The position numbers were made by a program, and so were the translations under genes. Positions 8,044-17,150 of a stretch of 64,000 nucleotides of DNA are shown piece by piece. The stretch lies in the NCBI GenBank assembly GCA_965207165.1, contig OZ242265.1, positions 1,302,001 through 1,366,000 on the forward strand. Direction: 5' to 3'. A model generated the notes under the pieces. The model searched no databases and was not told the DNA's origin. It saw only the letters and a program-made list of their open reading frames with translations. Each line of letters begins with the position of its first letter. The stretch's first letter is position 1. The stretch comes from JAAXHV01 sp965207165. Lineage in GTDB: Bacteria; Pseudomonadota; Gammaproteobacteria; Eutrophobiales; Eutrophobiaceae.

Positions 8044-9936
8044 TTACAGCAGCAGTTCACAACGCCTGTCCATGGAATATATGCCCGAACCTGGCGTCAC
8101 AACCTGATCGTTCTGAGGTTCAATCATCAGTATTTCGGGACCGTCTTCGCCGGCCGTTACCACAAAATTCCAGGCATGTTTGTCACCCCAGATAACCCCT
8201 ATGCTGTTCACCCCATGCCGTTCCACCAGGTGGCAACGAAGACTTTCCGCAAAATTATCGCAGTCGTAATTGCGTCCGCCGGTATCCAGCACATAGGTGC
8301 GCCTGTCGACGGCGTCCTCGCTGATAAATTTCATGGCTGATTGTTTGGCCAGTGCAACGACCGCGGTATCCGATGCCTGCCCGCCGAACAGCCGGAAGTT
8401 GTCGCTCAGTTCCTCCTGCAAGGCCCTTATGACTTCAGCCGCGGTATAGATCACCGCCCCTCTCATCAACCCGGCCACCTTCGGTTTGTCGCTCTGGATG
8501 TACTCTTCATCCTTGTATACAGGAACCGGTTTCGTCTCTTCACCGGATTCTCCGAGAATACTCCTGATGACCCGGGCGTCGACATACGCCTGATAGCCAC
8601 CCGGTTTCCAGTGTTCGAGGCGGATGGATACGTCATTAATGGTAACGGGTTCCGTAGCCAGTACCGGGTCGCCGAAAGCGCGCACACGACCGTTATCCCC
8701 GTCTATTCTCAATACGATGAGGTTGCCTCTTTTCCTGTGATACTGCATTGGCAGTTCCGTTGATTTCACGGGGAGATAAAACCTGCCGCGCCGGTAAAAG
8801 GACAACTTTACATTTTTCCAGGAAGCATCATCCTTATCCGTCTTTGCCGCTTCATCCCGGTCCTGCTTGCCTGCATCGGCCGCTTCCGAATTATCTGTCC
8901 GGCGGTTATCTTCAGTCCCGCCTGACGTATCGATTCGTCGTGAAAGGATAGTTTCCTTCTGCACATCGTCCAGTTGCGCCTTGAGAACCGAACACGCGGC
9001 ACTCTCATCCAGAACCCCCAGGCTGACCGGTACCCCGTTAATTACCATAGGCGCATCCTGCAATACCCGGATAGCCCTGTTCACGATATAAACCCGCAGT
9101 TGATCACCTTCAATTTCCATAAACGGCCCAAACGCGTAGCCTGTCTCCGGATCCCGGTCTGCTTCGGTCCAGGCGCCATCACCAATGGGACGCATCAGAA
9201 AAGACTTGTGGTCCATCCAGGTCGCAGATTGCGGGGCCACCTGTCGTCTGGCTTCCCAGGTACGCCGGTCCCTGGATAACTGCCAGGTGACGGTCTGGTT
9301 AAGCTCGTAAGTGAACTTATCTGATTTTTCGACGTATTTTTGTAAATGAGCAATATCATCCGCGGTCATTGCCCGCCTGGTCGGACTGTAACTTCCATGT
9401 TGCTCTTTTTCCTGTTTCACGTACGGGTTGGTCACGGTGATTATCGGGTCCCTCCCCAGTTCGGTCTTGAGTATCGGAAAATATTTGCGGTAGAAATCCA
9501 CGATATCGACCTCATTTTCAGCCAGGTAATACCTGATAATGACATGTATGTTTTCATCAAATTCAGGAACCTGCCAACGATAAGCCACGCGTTTCTGGTC
9601 GTACAGGTCGGGCACCATCTCACGGCCGATTTTATTGACTACCCTGCTGTTCAACGGTTCTTTATAACAGGCATCCTGCACACCGCCCCAGGATTGTCCC
9701 TCAAAAGGGCCGCTGCCACCGAACATCAATACCAGCTTGCTTTTGGGAACAGGCGGCCAGTCGGGAACGGAAACAGCAAAGATTTCTATGCCTTCGGCCT
9801 GAACATTGTTCCTGTATTCTTCATATTCCTCATCAGTATGGATACAGCTTTTGTGCGCCATGTCCCTCAGTAAGATATGTTTTTCCTTATCGTACGTTTC
9901 TATTGTCATCTTCATTACCCCGGTGTTGAAAATCAT
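8044..9936 (-). CDS. Large protein with C-terminal MOA-like cysteine protease domain, candidate effector
   Basis: A 630-residue protein without signal peptide or membrane span. The first 400 residues are unfamiliar; two stretches, around APMVINGVPVSLGVLD and PVTINDVSIRLEHWKPGG, look like a repeated small beta module. A low-complexity charged linker (about 348-378) separates the halves. The last 75 residues hold NYDCDNFAESL, then KHAWNFVV, then MIEPQND. These give Cys559, His587 and Glu606 in the order and near spacing of the papain-like protease domain of Marasmius oreades agglutinin and related bacterial MOA-related proteins. I infer a toxin or effector, possibly the cargo of the contractile particle encoded nearby. 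Its leader shares a promoter-like element and a terminator hairpin with the sheath operon. The start is uncertain (9936, 9915 or 9909). Confidence 0.6.
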   Translation of the reverse strand: MIFNTGVMKMTIETYDKEKHILLRDMAHKSCIHTDEEYEEYRNNVQAEGIEIFAVSVPDWPPVPKSKLVLMFGGSGPFEGQSWGGVQDACYKEPLNSRVVNKIGREMVPDLYDQKRVAYRWQVPEFDENIHVIIRYYLAENEVDIVDFYRKYFPILKTELGRDPIITVTNPYVKQEKEQHGSYSPTRRAMTADDIAHLQKYVEKSDKFTYELNQTVTWQLSRDRRTWEARRQVAPQSATWMDHKSFLMRPIGDGAWTEADRDPETGYAFGPFMEIEGDQLRVYIVNRAIRVLQDAPMVINGVPVSLGVLDESAACSVLKAQLDDVQKETILSRRIDTSGGTEDNRRTDNSEAADAGKQDRDEAAKTDKDDASWKNVKLSFYRRGRFYLPVKSTELPMQYHRKRGNLIVLRIDGDNGRVRAFGDPVLATEPVTINDVSIRLEHWKPGGYQAYVDARVIRSILGESGEETKPVPVYKDEEYIQSDKPKVAGLMRGAVIYTAAEVIRALQEELSDNFRLFGGQASDTAVVALAKQSAMKFISEDAVDRRTYVLDTGGRNYDCDNFAESLRCHLVERHGVNSIGVIWGDKHAWNFVVTAGEDGPEILMIEPQNDQVVTPGSGIYSMDRRCELLL

Positions 9937-9966
9937 GCGAGTTCGCTAGTTCTGAAAAGCGGGCAG

Positions 9967-9999
9967 AAAAAAACCCGTACCGGCACGCCGGAACGGGTT
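9967..9999 (-). terminator. Intrinsic terminator in the leader of the protease-like gene
   Basis: Read leftward, AACCCGTTCCGG pairs with CCGGTACGGGTT (one mismatch) around a 4-base loop, followed by seven U residues. It lies between a promoter-like element (10037-10080) and the start codon only about 30 bases further on, so it cannot serve an upstream minus-strand gene: the next gene to the right is on the other strand. That makes a leader attenuator the best reading. Confidence 0.72.
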
Positions 10000-10036
10000 C
10001 TTTATTTCCGCTTGAGGACCTGGAGATATTTATATC

Positions 10037-10080
10037 CCAGTCTAGGGGTAATTTATAGTTATCTGTTCAAACAGCGTCAA
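10037..10080 (-). promoter_or_regulatory. 44-bp promoter-like element, copy B (protease-like gene)
   Basis: Read leftward: TTGAC, then CTGTTTGAACAG, a perfect CTGTT-TG-AACAG inverted repeat, then AAATTACCCC and TAGACTGG. It aligns gap-free with 3910-3953 (32 of 44 equal). The palindrome suggests a regulator site just upstream of the -10. It is the only promoter-like signal I see for the minus-strand gene at 8044-9936. Confidence 0.5.
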
Positions 10081-10270
10081 GGAACAATTTACCAGTACCG
10101 GTTAAAAGCCGAACGTATTGTTCGCGGAACTGGAATCCTCCGGCGGCCTGGTAAGTTAATACTTGTTTTTTTTCAGATGCAAGACTATATAAACCTTTTA
10201 TACTCGGGAAATTTTACCCTTCGTCTGCTCCAGCAATCTCCGGCATCACACTTATACATAACCGTTATTC

Positions 10271-12619
10271 ATGCACCACAAACAGAATTATCCGGGTATA
10301 GCCAACGCTACAGTTGGCCATGATAAAACCGGGCAATGCACCAGGACAGGGACAGGCGCTGTCGCAACCGGCATGACGGTATGCAGGGATGGTGTGCCCC
10401 CTCTGCTGTCAGTGGCTGCGGCGATTACATCCGGCGTCCAGCCATTTCAATTCATGGACTCCATCCATGCGGGGAACGTGCTGTTGGGCAACCGCGCCTT
10501 CCTGCACTGGGTCGGACATCTGCACGCAGCAAACCTGGAGCCTGACAGAGAGCCGACTGCCGCGCCGGACTCGCAAAACCTGTGCCCTACCCCGGCGGAT
10601 ACTGCACCCCTGCAGTTCGGGCCGAAGCCGCGCAGCAAGAAGAAAAAAGAAGCGCCTGTAGCGGCGGCGCCGGAGTTACAACCGGAGGCCACACCCCAGG
10701 CAGGCGCGGCGCCCGCGCCTGAACCGCGGGAGACCCTGCCCCGGTCAGAGTCCGCCGGCGCGTCCCGGCCGGCGGCGAAGAAAAAGAAGAAAAAGAAATC
10801 CGTGGTGCGGGCTATGGAAAAGCCTGTCGAGGCACAAGTAAAGACAGAACTGAGCAGAAAGGAAAAAGACGTGTTTGAATGTTGCTACTATGGTCATGCC
10901 GGTCGCTTAAAACGCCTGCTCAGGTATGGCAAGGTTGATATCAACATGGCGGTTACGGACGGGACCCCGTTGGGTTACGCCGTCTGTTACGGGCACGCGG
11001 CGGTTGCCAGAGTGCTCCTGTCCGCTGCGGATATCGATGTTAACCTGGCTTGTCAGGGCGGGCACACGCCACTCTATATCGCACTACAGCAAGGGCACAA
11101 GGAGATAGTCAGGATGTTGCTGGCAGACCACAGGACAAATGCGAATTTGGGACTGTCAGACGAATTTGCTCCGCTTCATCTTGCTGTCGAAAGAAAAGAT
11201 GAGAAAGTAATCCGGTTGCTTCTTGCAAGTCCCGGAATAAATGTCAACGCGCGCAAACCAAATGGAGCAACGCCGCTCCTGATAGCAGCCCAGGATAACC
11301 TGCCGGAAGTTGTCGACCTGTTGCTGAAAAAGGGCGCCGACGCCAACTTGAGGTTACTGGAAGGCCGCTCGACCCCCTTGATCCTGGCTGCAATGCGGAA
11401 TCACCTTGAGGTAGTCAGGCTGCTCCTGCAGCAACCGGATATCCAGGTTGACCTTGTAACCCGTGAGGGGGCAAGCGCCTTGTGCATTGCTTCCCAGGAA
11501 GGACACGAAGAAATCGTCAGGCTACTGCTTGAGAAAGGGGCCGATCCGGATATATCCGGCGATATCGGCGCAACTCCGGTTCACCTCGCTGTTGTTTACA
11601 GGCGTCCTGCTATCCTGAAGAGGTTGCTTGACGCCGGAGCGGATATTGACCTGCAGGTATTGGTGGCCGGGGAGAAATTCACGGCTTTTGAGATTGCACT
11701 GCTCATGGGTCGGCGTGATTTAGCTGACCTGCTGGGAGAGCATAAACTGAACAAACCGGTACGTACCCACCGGCTTGAAAGGCCCTCTCCGGAAGATGAG
11801 ACGGTGTGGTCAACACCGCCAACCACACCGCCGCCGGAATGGTGGACCCCACCGTCGACGCCGCCGCCCGGCTGGTTTCCGGCGTCACGGTCGATACAGG
11901 CGGCGGCGACACCTGCCACTCCGTCATTCACGGATTGCGGGGCAACCACACCTGTACCCCGTCCTGACAGTCCGGCTGCCATCGAGGGACAACCTCCGGA
12001 AATCAAACCTGGCCAGGTACAGGCGCCGCCACCCCTGGTTACGGCAAAGGACGCTCTAATCAACGAGGTGCTCGAAAAGCTTGACAACCAGACCCTCGAC
12101 CCGGCTGAAGGCATCTGGCTGATGGCGGACGTCAGGGCAGCCGCAAACATCGACATGCTATGTGTGATCTATAACCGGCTGGCCGGCATGGAGCGGGAGC
12201 GCAGGCGTACCCGGCGGCAGCGGCGGCATCGGCATGATCTGATCGCTGCGGAGGCAGATCCCGTACCACCGCACACAACTTCCCCCCGGTATGTAGTTGG
12301 CAACAGGGGGAACCTGGATTCCGACGCCGCGGAAGTTGAGATCGGGAAATACCTGGACCCGGCCTACCACCGGTTTATCAGCCAGGCGCTGAACGACATG
12401 GAGTTCGGCCGGGGCAAGCCCACCTCAGGTTACCCGGGCCTGCTGCATGCCTCGGCCGGGATACCCGGCGTGGGAAGCTGCAGCGTGTTTTATCACATCG
12501 ACAGCGCAAAGAACCTGGTAGACATAGCAGGGATCGGCCATCACCTGGACCGGAACACCTACCAACTGGACTATGCGGCCGGCGAACTGCGGGGTTGCCG
12601 CACAATCCACCTGTCCTGA
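10271..12619 (+). CDS. Ankyrin repeat protein with poly-lysine tracts
   Basis: A 782-residue protein. Two lysine tracts, RSKKKKEA (near residue 120) and AAKKKKKKKSVV (near 175), flank an Ala/Pro/Glu-rich linker and look like nuclear localisation signals. Residues about 215-495 contain eight ankyrin repeats, for example DGTPLGYAVCYGHAAVARVL and GASALCIASQEGHEEIVRLL. A proline-rich stretch (STPPTTPPPEWWTPPSTPPP) follows. The last 110 residues end in SCSVFYHIDSAKNLVDIAGI and GHHLDRNTYQLDY, reminiscent of the C-terminal half of small RelE/ParE-fold toxins, but only weakly. It is divergent from the protease-like gene. Ankyrin proteins with basic tracts in host-associated bacteria often act inside eukaryotic cells, so an effector is plausible. 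No signal peptide; the exact start is uncertain. Confidence 0.8.
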   Translation: MHHKQNYPGIANATVGHDKTGQCTRTGTGAVATGMTVCRDGVPPLLSVAAAITSGVQPFQFMDSIHAGNVLLGNRAFLHWVGHLHAANLEPDREPTAAPDSQNLCPTPADTAPLQFGPKPRSKKKKEAPVAAAPELQPEATPQAGAAPAPEPRETLPRSESAGASRPAAKKKKKKKSVVRAMEKPVEAQVKTELSRKEKDVFECCYYGHAGRLKRLLRYGKVDINMAVTDGTPLGYAVCYGHAAVARVLLSAADIDVNLACQGGHTPLYIALQQGHKEIVRMLLADHRTNANLGLSDEFAPLHLAVERKDEKVIRLLLASPGINVNARKPNGATPLLIAAQDNLPEVVDLLLKKGADANLRLLEGRSTPLILAAMRNHLEVVRLLLQQPDIQVDLVTREGASALCIASQEGHEEIVRLLLEKGADPDISGDIGATPVHLAVVYRRPAILKRLLDAGADIDLQVLVAGEKFTAFEIALLMGRRDLADLLGEHKLNKPVRTHRLERPSPEDETVWSTPPTTPPPEWWTPPSTPPPGWFPASRSIQAAATPATPSFTDCGATTPVPRPDSPAAIEGQPPEIKPGQVQAPPPLVTAKDALINEVLEKLDNQTLDPAEGIWLMADVRAAANIDMLCVIYNRLAGMERERRRTRRQRRHRHDLIAAEADPVPPHTTSPRYVVGNRGNLDSDAAEVEIGKYLDPAYHRFISQALNDMEFGRGKPTSGYPGLLHASAGIPGVGSCSVFYHIDSAKNLVDIAGIGHHLDRNTYQLDYAAGELRGCRTIHLS

Positions 12620-12631
12620 CAATGGCAGGCG

Positions 12632-14032
12632 TTAACGGGGATCGATCGGCGTAACCGCTCCGAGCGCCGCTGCCACGGCCACCCCGGCCTGCAAACAGCG
12701 CGCCTCTGCAAAGGGCGGGCCGATGATCTGCACCGCCTGCGGCAGCCCTTCGGCGACACCGGCCGGCACCACGGATACGGGCAACCCCAGGAGATTGACT
12801 GCGACGACCAGTCGCATACTGTCCATTAATCGCTTTGAGCGTTCGGTGCTTTCCAGGTCGGCGCCGAGCGTGAAAGGCGGTTCGGTGGAGACCGGGCCGA
12901 GCAGCAAAGGGTAACGCTGAAAAAACATCAACCAATCGCGCAACAGCCGGGTACGCTCTGCGAAGGTGCGTACCAGGTCATCCTTGTCCAGGGTCGGGAC
13001 AAAGGGATCGCATAATGCAAGGGAAGCGGGCGCATCCGGCATTGAGAGTTGCTCGATAGTATCCAACATCATGATGCGCACCTCGTTGAACAGCAGCAGT
13101 TGCCAGGTCCGGAGCGCTTCCGCCACGTCCGGCGGATCGACCTCTTCAAGCTGATAACCGGCATCAGTCAGGGCATCAGCGGCTTTGCGCACGCCGTCGG
13201 CAACCTGTGGATCGACACCCATGCCGCCCGGGTCGATCGAGACTGCGACCTTCGGCAGTGCTCCTGCCGGCTGCCCCAGCGGCGCGGGGACCCACCAGGG
13301 ATCACGCGCATCGAAGTGACAGCAGGTTGCGAGCGCGGACTGCACATCGCCTGGACTGCGCGCCATCAGGCCTTCGACGTACATGAGTTGGAAGCTGATG
13401 GGCAGTTCTGCGGGCATGGTGGCGCTGGCCCGGGCAACACGGCCGTGACTGGGGCGGACCGATGAGACGCCGCAATACTGTGCAGGCACCCGCAGTGAAC
13501 CACCCAGGTCGTTACCGAGCGCCAGCGGCACCATACCGGTCGCAAGCGCGGCTGCCGAACCGCCGCTGGATCCGCCCGGAGTACGGTCCTGAGCCCAGGG
13601 ATTGCGCGTAGCGCCGCGTAAACTGCTGTCCGTGTGCCAGCGCAATGCAAAGTCGGGCAGGTTCGTAGCCGCGAGCGGGATGGCGCCGGCTGCTTTCAGT
13701 TGGGCTACGATCGGCGCGTCCTGCGGCGCCGGCGCCTCCGCAAACGCCGGCACGCCCCAGGTCGTGGGCCAGCCCTGCACGTCGATATTCTCTTTCACCC
13801 CCAGTGGTACTCCGTGCAGGGGTCCCAGGGCTTCACCCGCAGCATGCTTCGCATCAGCGGCCGCGGCGGCGGCGCGTGCTGCGTCGGCATAAACGACGGT
13901 AACCGCGTTCACCCCGCCATTGACTGCGTCAATACGATCGATACACGCCTCAACTGCGTCACGCGCACTGGCTTCGCCATTGCGAATAGCAGCAGCGAGT
14001 TCCAGGGCACCCAGTTCCCAAAGGTCAGCCAT
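12632..14032 (-). CDS. Amidase signature family enzyme
   Basis: A 466-residue cytoplasmic amidase of normal length. The Ser-cisSer-Lys triad is visible: Lys80 in LGVKENIDV, the cis-Ser in GGSSGGSAAA (about 155-156), and the nucleophile Ser179 in NDLGGSLRVPA. These enzymes hydrolyse carboxamides to acids and ammonia; the substrate cannot be read from the sequence. It ends 12 bases past the convergent ankyrin gene. Its ATG lies back to back with the alpha/beta hydrolase gene on the other strand, so the two may share a promoter region of about 70 bases. GatA is unlikely, since no gatB or gatC is near. Confidence 0.9.
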   Translation of the reverse strand: MADLWELGALELAAAIRNGEASARDAVEACIDRIDAVNGGVNAVTVVYADAARAAAAAADAKHAAGEALGPLHGVPLGVKENIDVQGWPTTWGVPAFAEAPAPQDAPIVAQLKAAGAIPLAATNLPDFALRWHTDSSLRGATRNPWAQDRTPGGSSGGSAAALATGMVPLALGNDLGGSLRVPAQYCGVSSVRPSHGRVARASATMPAELPISFQLMYVEGLMARSPGDVQSALATCCHFDARDPWWVPAPLGQPAGALPKVAVSIDPGGMGVDPQVADGVRKAADALTDAGYQLEEVDPPDVAEALRTWQLLLFNEVRIMMLDTIEQLSMPDAPASLALCDPFVPTLDKDDLVRTFAERTRLLRDWLMFFQRYPLLLGPVSTEPPFTLGADLESTERSKRLMDSMRLVVAVNLLGLPVSVVPAGVAEGLPQAVQIIGPPFAEARCLQAGVAVAAALGAVTPIDPR

Positions 14033-14103
14033 AAGTGATTCCCCTTTTTTACACTTTCCAATTAACGTACCATATCCGGACTTCCGGGTCTTTTACTTTC
14101 CTG

Positions 14104-14937
14104 ATGCCGCAATTAATGCGTATGCTGAGTTCCCTTGTTCTTGTCATTTCAGCACTTTTTCTTGGCTTGATGGTCCTGCTCTTCCTGTTCCAGGAAAAAA
14201 TGGTCTTTTTTCCCGGAAAGACGATCGGCAACACCCCTGAGGCTGCCGGTTTGAAGTATGAAGATGTTCATCTGACCACGGATGATAAGATTAGAATTCA
14301 CGGCTGGTATGTTCCCCATCCGGACGCACACGCAACCCTGCTGTTTTTTCACGGCAATGCCGGAAACCTGTCTCACCGGCTTGATTCAATTGCCATATTT
14401 CACGAATTGGGCCTGTCGGTTTTCATCATCGACTACCGCGGATACGGCAGAAGCGGCGGGCGGCCATCCGAGCACGGGACCTACCGGGATGCAATGGCTG
14501 CCTGGAACTACCTGGTTGATGAACGGCAGTTGCGCCCGGATGAGATCATCGTATTCGGACGCTCCCTGGGCGGCGCGGTAGCCGCCTGGTTAGCCGCAAA
14601 GGTCAGGCCCGCGGCAGTGATACTGGAATCAACGTTCACGTCCGTCAAGGAACTGGGAAAACACTATTATCCCTACCTGCCTGTCGCCTGGATCTCACGG
14701 ATACATTACCCGGTAGATGAATATATTGCCTCGTTCCACAGCCCGGTCCTGGTTATCCATAGCGACCAGGACGAAGTGATCCCGGCCAGGTTAGGCCGGC
14801 GCCTGTTCGGCTACGCTCCGGAGCCGAAAATGTTTCTCTCCATTTCCGGGGATCACAACAACGGGTTTTTGTTGAGCAGGGATGCCTACGTCAACGGTAT
14901 CAACCGGTTTCTTCGAACTCGCGTGGGTGCTCTATAG
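14104..14937 (+). CDS. Membrane-anchored alpha/beta hydrolase (BEM46/YfhR type)
   Basis: About 277 residues. An N-terminal hydrophobic segment (MLSSLVLVISALFLGLMVLL) anchors it to the membrane, followed by FQEKMVFFPGK, typical of the BEM46/YfhR group. Catalytic motifs are the oxyanion HGNAGN, DYRGYGRSGG, nucleophile elbow FGRSLGG, the acid in HSDQDEVIP and the His in GDHNNGF. It likely hydrolyses an ester or thioester; substrate unknown. An upstream GTG at 14035 is also in frame, but the residues it adds look unrelated to the family, so I use ATG 14104 (14116 is also possible). Confidence 0.85.
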   Translation: MPQLMRMLSSLVLVISALFLGLMVLLFLFQEKMVFFPGKTIGNTPEAAGLKYEDVHLTTDDKIRIHGWYVPHPDAHATLLFFHGNAGNLSHRLDSIAIFHELGLSVFIIDYRGYGRSGGRPSEHGTYRDAMAAWNYLVDERQLRPDEIIVFGRSLGGAVAAWLAAKVRPAAVILESTFTSVKELGKHYYPYLPVAWISRIHYPVDEYIASFHSPVLVIHSDQDEVIPARLGRRLFGYAPEPKMFLSISGDHNNGFLLSRDAYVNGINRFLRTRVGAL

Positions 14938-15006
14938 ACGCGGCAGGTGGCAGGTAGCGCAACGGCCTGAACCCTTGGATACCATGCGCTGGATGGAAAG
15001 CCCGCT

Positions 15007-17022
15007 TCAATACCTGTATTCAAACCCTGCCCCCAGGTCGAAATCAGAATCATAACCGCCGGTTATGGCTGTTTTCTTGTTGATTTCATAACTTAGCTGC
15101 ACCCGGTATTCAGCATCGCTATTCCAGTTCCAGTGAAAGCGCGCCCGGTCCGTCAACTGCAGTTCGCTTTCCAGTTCCAGGCGGAAATGACCGCTGCTAT
15201 CGATGCGCAGGTCCGCATCGATCAGCAACGGCAGGACGTAGGCCGCACCGGCTATTCCCGTGTTCTCAGTGCTTTCCTCGCGTTCCAGACCGGCGCCGGC
15301 GTACAGGGCCAGGAAGCGGGTTAACTGCCTCCGGTAGGTAACGTCGATATCGTATTCGTCCCCGTAGTCAAAATCATACTCCACCTCAAAACCGTTGCGC
15401 CTGTTGTATGCCCATAGCCGCCCGGCCATCATCTGCGACTGGAATGCCGTGTCTGCAAACAGGTACCAGGGATCATCGTTCTTGCGGTGATACCGGTAGA
15501 ACCTGGAGTTGAAATAGTCATCCTGGCCGGCGGGCAGGTAACTCACCACCCGCGCCATGCCGCTTTTCATGTGGTAGAGGTTGTGGCAGTGGAAGAACCA
15601 GTCTTTTTCCTCGTCGGCGGCAAATTCTATGGTGACCGTATCCAGGGGCGGCACGTTGACCGTGTGTTTCAACGGCGCATAGTCGGCCTGGCCGTTCAAC
15701 ACCCGGAAGAAATGACCGTGCAGGTGGATGGGATGGTGCATCATCGTCTCGTTAATCAGCTTGAAACGTACGACCTCACCCTTGTTAATCCTGATCTTGT
15801 CGACCTCGGTCAGGGTCTTGTTATCGAATGACCAGGTGTATCTCTCCATGCTCCCGGTCAGCCTCAGGTCGATTTCCCTGGTATCCCGGCCCGCGTCGAA
15901 AACAGTCGGGTTCTTCGCCTTCAGGCCGGCATATTCACTCATATGGTGCATTGAGCCGTGCCGGTCGGCATGCACCATCCTGCCGCGCCTGCGGCTGTGG
16001 CTGCCGTGCCCGACCAGGTAAAGATTGGGTTTCAGCGCCGGCAGAACCGGCACTGCATCACCGCTACCCAGGTAATAGGAAGCATGCCCTGAAACATCTT
16101 CCGACGTGGCCCTCAGTTCATAGCGTTTGTCTGCGCGGATATCGACGATCACGTCATAGGTTTCCGCCGTTGCCAGGCGCAACCGTTCCACGGCCCTGTC
16201 GACGACAGGCACGCCGTCCGCTTCGATCAAGAGCATGTCGCCGCCGCTGAACTCGACGTGGAAATAACTTGAGGCCGAGGCGTTGATAATGCGCAGCCTG
16301 ACCCTCTCGCCCTGTTTAATCCCGGCATTATGCAGGGTTTGTTGTCCGTTGATCAGGAACGCATCGTAGCCCACATCGGACAGGTCCATGGGGCCCATGC
16401 GTATGAGTGCGCCGTCGATCCTGTTTTTAAGCGCCCGCTTGCCGTTGTTCAGGACACCCTGCCAGGACTGGACGGTATCCTTTTTCAACGAGTAATAATC
16501 ATCCTCGCGCTTCAGGTTACGCAACACAGTATGCGGGTGTTCATCGGTCCAGTCCGACAAGACCACGACCAGGTCCTTGTCGTACCGGTGTGTCTCGTCC
16601 GGGTCGCGGAATACGAGGGCGCCGTAGAGCCCGCGCTGCTCCTGCAAACCCGTATGGGCGTGGTACCAGTAGGTGCCGGTGTGGGTAACCGGGTATTCAA
16701 AGGTCAGGGAACTCCCGGCGGCGATGGGCGGTGTGGTCAGGTAAGGCACGCCGTCCTGGTCGTTGGGCAGCAGCACGCCGTGCCAGTGAATCGAGGTATC
16801 CACGTCCATGCGGTTGTTGAACGTGATCCTGAGCGTGTCGTTCAGATCAGCCGCGATAGTCGGCCCCGGGATCCCGCCATCGATGACCAGGGCGCGAACC
16901 GGTTCACCGGTAATGTTTATGTCCCGGTAATCAATATCAAATTCATAAGCGACCGTGCCTGCCGCAACCCTGAACGGCATGGACAGGACAATCAACAACA
17001 CGTATAGGACAGACTTGCGCAT
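15007..17022 (-). CDS. Multicopper oxidase with C-terminal barrel-like domain (CopA-CopB-like fusion)
   Basis: A 671-residue exported protein with a signal peptide (residues 1-21). Cupredoxin domains carry the copper ligands: HWHG (79-82), HAHTG (121-125), HPIHLHGHFF (about 427) and WFFHCHNLYHMKSGM (about 477). A His/Arg/Met-poor loop replaces the Met-rich insert of typical CopA. From about residue 515 to the end there is a different domain with alternating aromatic strands (FEVEYDFDYGDEYDIDVTYR, then YAGAGLER) ending in GAGFEYRY. This is the final-strand pattern of outer-membrane beta-barrels and resembles the C-terminal part of CopB. I infer copper or phenolic oxidation in the periplasm with an outer-membrane tether. 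The small gene upstream (17151-17498) is likely co-transcribed. Confidence 0.85.
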   Translation of the reverse strand: MRKSVLYVLLIVLSMPFRVAAGTVAYEFDIDYRDINITGEPVRALVIDGGIPGPTIAADLNDTLRITFNNRMDVDTSIHWHGVLLPNDQDGVPYLTTPPIAAGSSLTFEYPVTHTGTYWYHAHTGLQEQRGLYGALVFRDPDETHRYDKDLVVVLSDWTDEHPHTVLRNLKREDDYYSLKKDTVQSWQGVLNNGKRALKNRIDGALIRMGPMDLSDVGYDAFLINGQQTLHNAGIKQGERVRLRIINASASSYFHVEFSGGDMLLIEADGVPVVDRAVERLRLATAETYDVIVDIRADKRYELRATSEDVSGHASYYLGSGDAVPVLPALKPNLYLVGHGSHSRRRGRMVHADRHGSMHHMSEYAGLKAKNPTVFDAGRDTREIDLRLTGSMERYTWSFDNKTLTEVDKIRINKGEVVRFKLINETMMHHPIHLHGHFFRVLNGQADYAPLKHTVNVPPLDTVTIEFAADEEKDWFFHCHNLYHMKSGMARVVSYLPAGQDDYFNSRFYRYHRKNDDPWYLFADTAFQSQMMAGRLWAYNRRNGFEVEYDFDYGDEYDIDVTYRRQLTRFLALYAGAGLEREESTENTGIAGAAYVLPLLIDADLRIDSSGHFRLELESELQLTDRARFHWNWNSDAEYRVQLSYEINKKTAITGGYDSDFDLGAGFEYRY

Positions 17023-17150
17023 CCATCATGACCCGGTTAATAGGTTGGATTGCCGTTAACACGACAGGTTCCCGGGACTGGGCCGGTTACCCCGCAACGG
17101 CAGTGAGTTCAATAAAAAGACAGTCCGTAACCCCGGCTGGGATATACGGG

